Below, one piece after another: positions 5,513 to 6,069 of a DNA stretch of 6,069 nt. The DNA lies in NCBI GenBank assembly GCA_019246575.1, contig JAFAQG010000731.1:1-6069 (forward strand), read 5' to 3'. The translations under genes and the position numbers were made by a program. How positions within the stretch are numbered: the first letter of the stretch is position 1; each line of letters starts with the position of its first letter. Below the pieces are notes generated by a model. It was not told where the DNA came from. It searched no databases and saw nothing but the letters and a program-made list of their open reading frames with translations. This stretch comes from Acidobacteriaceae bacterium (lineage in GTDB: Bacteria; Acidobacteriota; Terriglobia; Bryobacterales; Bryobacteraceae).

Positions 5513-6069
5513 ATGGACCTGAAAGTCGGGGAAACTCTCGGCGACTACGAAATTCTTGGCCTGCTCGGGTCGGGTGGAATGGGGAAGGTCTATAAGGTCC
5601 GGAACCTCCATTCGCAGCGAATCGAAGCGATAAAAGTACTACGTCCCGAGTTGAGTGCAGATCCCGAACTCGCCGACCGATTTCTCCGCGAGATCCGGGT
5701 TTCCGCAGCCCTCGATCACCCCAATATCGCTTCACTTCGGACGGCGCAGCGCATTGGCGATCAATTGCTGATGCTGATGGAATACATCGATGGATGCACA
5801 CTCGGCGAACTGATCGCAAATCAGCGGCCGCCGCTTCAATGCAGCGTCGAATACATCTCCCAAGCGTTGAAGGCCCTCACCTACGCTCATGATCACGGCA
5901 TTGTTCACCGTGATATCAAGCCAGGCAACATCATGATCGCGGCGGATAGCGTGGTCAAGCTGATGGACTTCGGTGTCGCGAAGTTTGCGAACGACAACAA
6001 ACTAACAAAAACGGGCGTACTTGTCGGCTCGCCGTTTTACATGTCCCCCGAACAGATTCAGGGCGGCGA
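5513..6069 (+). CDS. Hanks-type (PknB-like) serine/threonine protein kinase, N-terminal part, cut by window end
   Basis: 185 codons are visible and the frame is open at the right edge. Kinase landmarks appear in order. They are the glycine-rich loop 'LGSGGMGKVY' (18-27), catalytic Lys41 in 'AIKVL', and Glu60 of helix C in 'FLREIRV'. These are followed by hinge 'LMEYIDG' (88-94), catalytic loop 'HRDIKPGN' (132-139; Asp134, Lys136, Asn139), 'DFG' (152-154), an activation segment with 'KTGVLVGSPFYMSPEQ' (166-181), and the APE-equivalent SPE at 178-180. All catalytic residues are intact, so it should be active. The RD type catalytic loop and the threonines at 165 and 167 suggest activation-loop autophosphorylation. 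Such kinases normally continue for about 80 more catalytic residues and often a membrane helix with a sensor or repeat domain, none of which can be seen here. It is the second gene of a tight pair with the CsgG-domain protein, with coupled translation. Confidence 0.93.
   Translation, partial: MDLKVGETLGDYEILGLLGSGGMGKVYKVRNLHSQRIEAIKVLRPELSADPELADRFLREIRVSAALDHPNIASLRTAQRIGDQLLMLMEYIDGCTLGELIANQRPPLQCSVEYISQALKALTYAHDHGIVHRDIKPGNIMIAADSVVKLMDFGVAKFANDNKLTKTGVLVGSPFYMSPEQIQGG

Noticed and set aside
5448..5819. 123-codon open frame on the minus strand across the CsgG-kinase junction
   Set aside because: Antisense to two recognised genes and rich in Arg/Pro; a shadow.

Overview
The window looks like a piece of a moderately GC-rich, Gram-negative-type bacterial chromosome. 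The mix of genes is a secreted twin-arginine Gfo/Idh/MocA oxidoreductase, a CsgG-family protein followed immediately by a Hanks-type Ser/Thr kinase, an AIG2-like cyclotransferase and a YkuE/LpxG-like metallophosphoesterase. That mix is most reminiscent of soil Acidobacteriota of the Bryobacter/Solibacter kind. This assignment is an inference from gene content, not from a marker gene.

Left part (1-1490, + strand): a decayed region. About 130-520 encodes what resembles the soluble C-terminal tail of a family-39-type (PMT/ArnT-like) membrane glycosyltransferase, without its membrane part. At about 520-535 it runs, in a different frame, into the C-terminal two thirds of an FAD-dependent amine-oxidase/UDP-galactopyranose-mutase-like oxidoreductase. 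That enzyme lacks its FAD-binding N-terminus and carries three small indels near 1099, 1162 and 1177. Both look like remnants of a cell-surface glycan locus.

Middle (1515-3253, - strand): a gamma-glutamylcyclotransferase-like gene (3253 to 2855) and, 77 bp further on, an intact Tat-exported Gfo/Idh/MocA oxidoreductase (2777 to 1515). The oxidoreductase converges on the pseudogene. The 77-bp gap holds a perfect 18-bp GATC-rich palindrome and a second small hairpin. After a 168-bp divergent intergenic region comes a + strand metallophosphoesterase (3422-4357).

Right part (4525-6069, + strand): a two-gene unit with a CsgG-domain envelope protein (4525-5505) and, 7 bp later with its ribosome-binding site overlapping the stop codon, a PknB-like Ser/Thr kinase truncated by the window end. 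The pairing suggests a joint role in envelope assembly or signalling. No tRNA, rRNA, CRISPR array, transposase or phage gene was seen. No clearly new system stands out; the CsgG-kinase pair and the rearranged left end are the parts most worth a second look.
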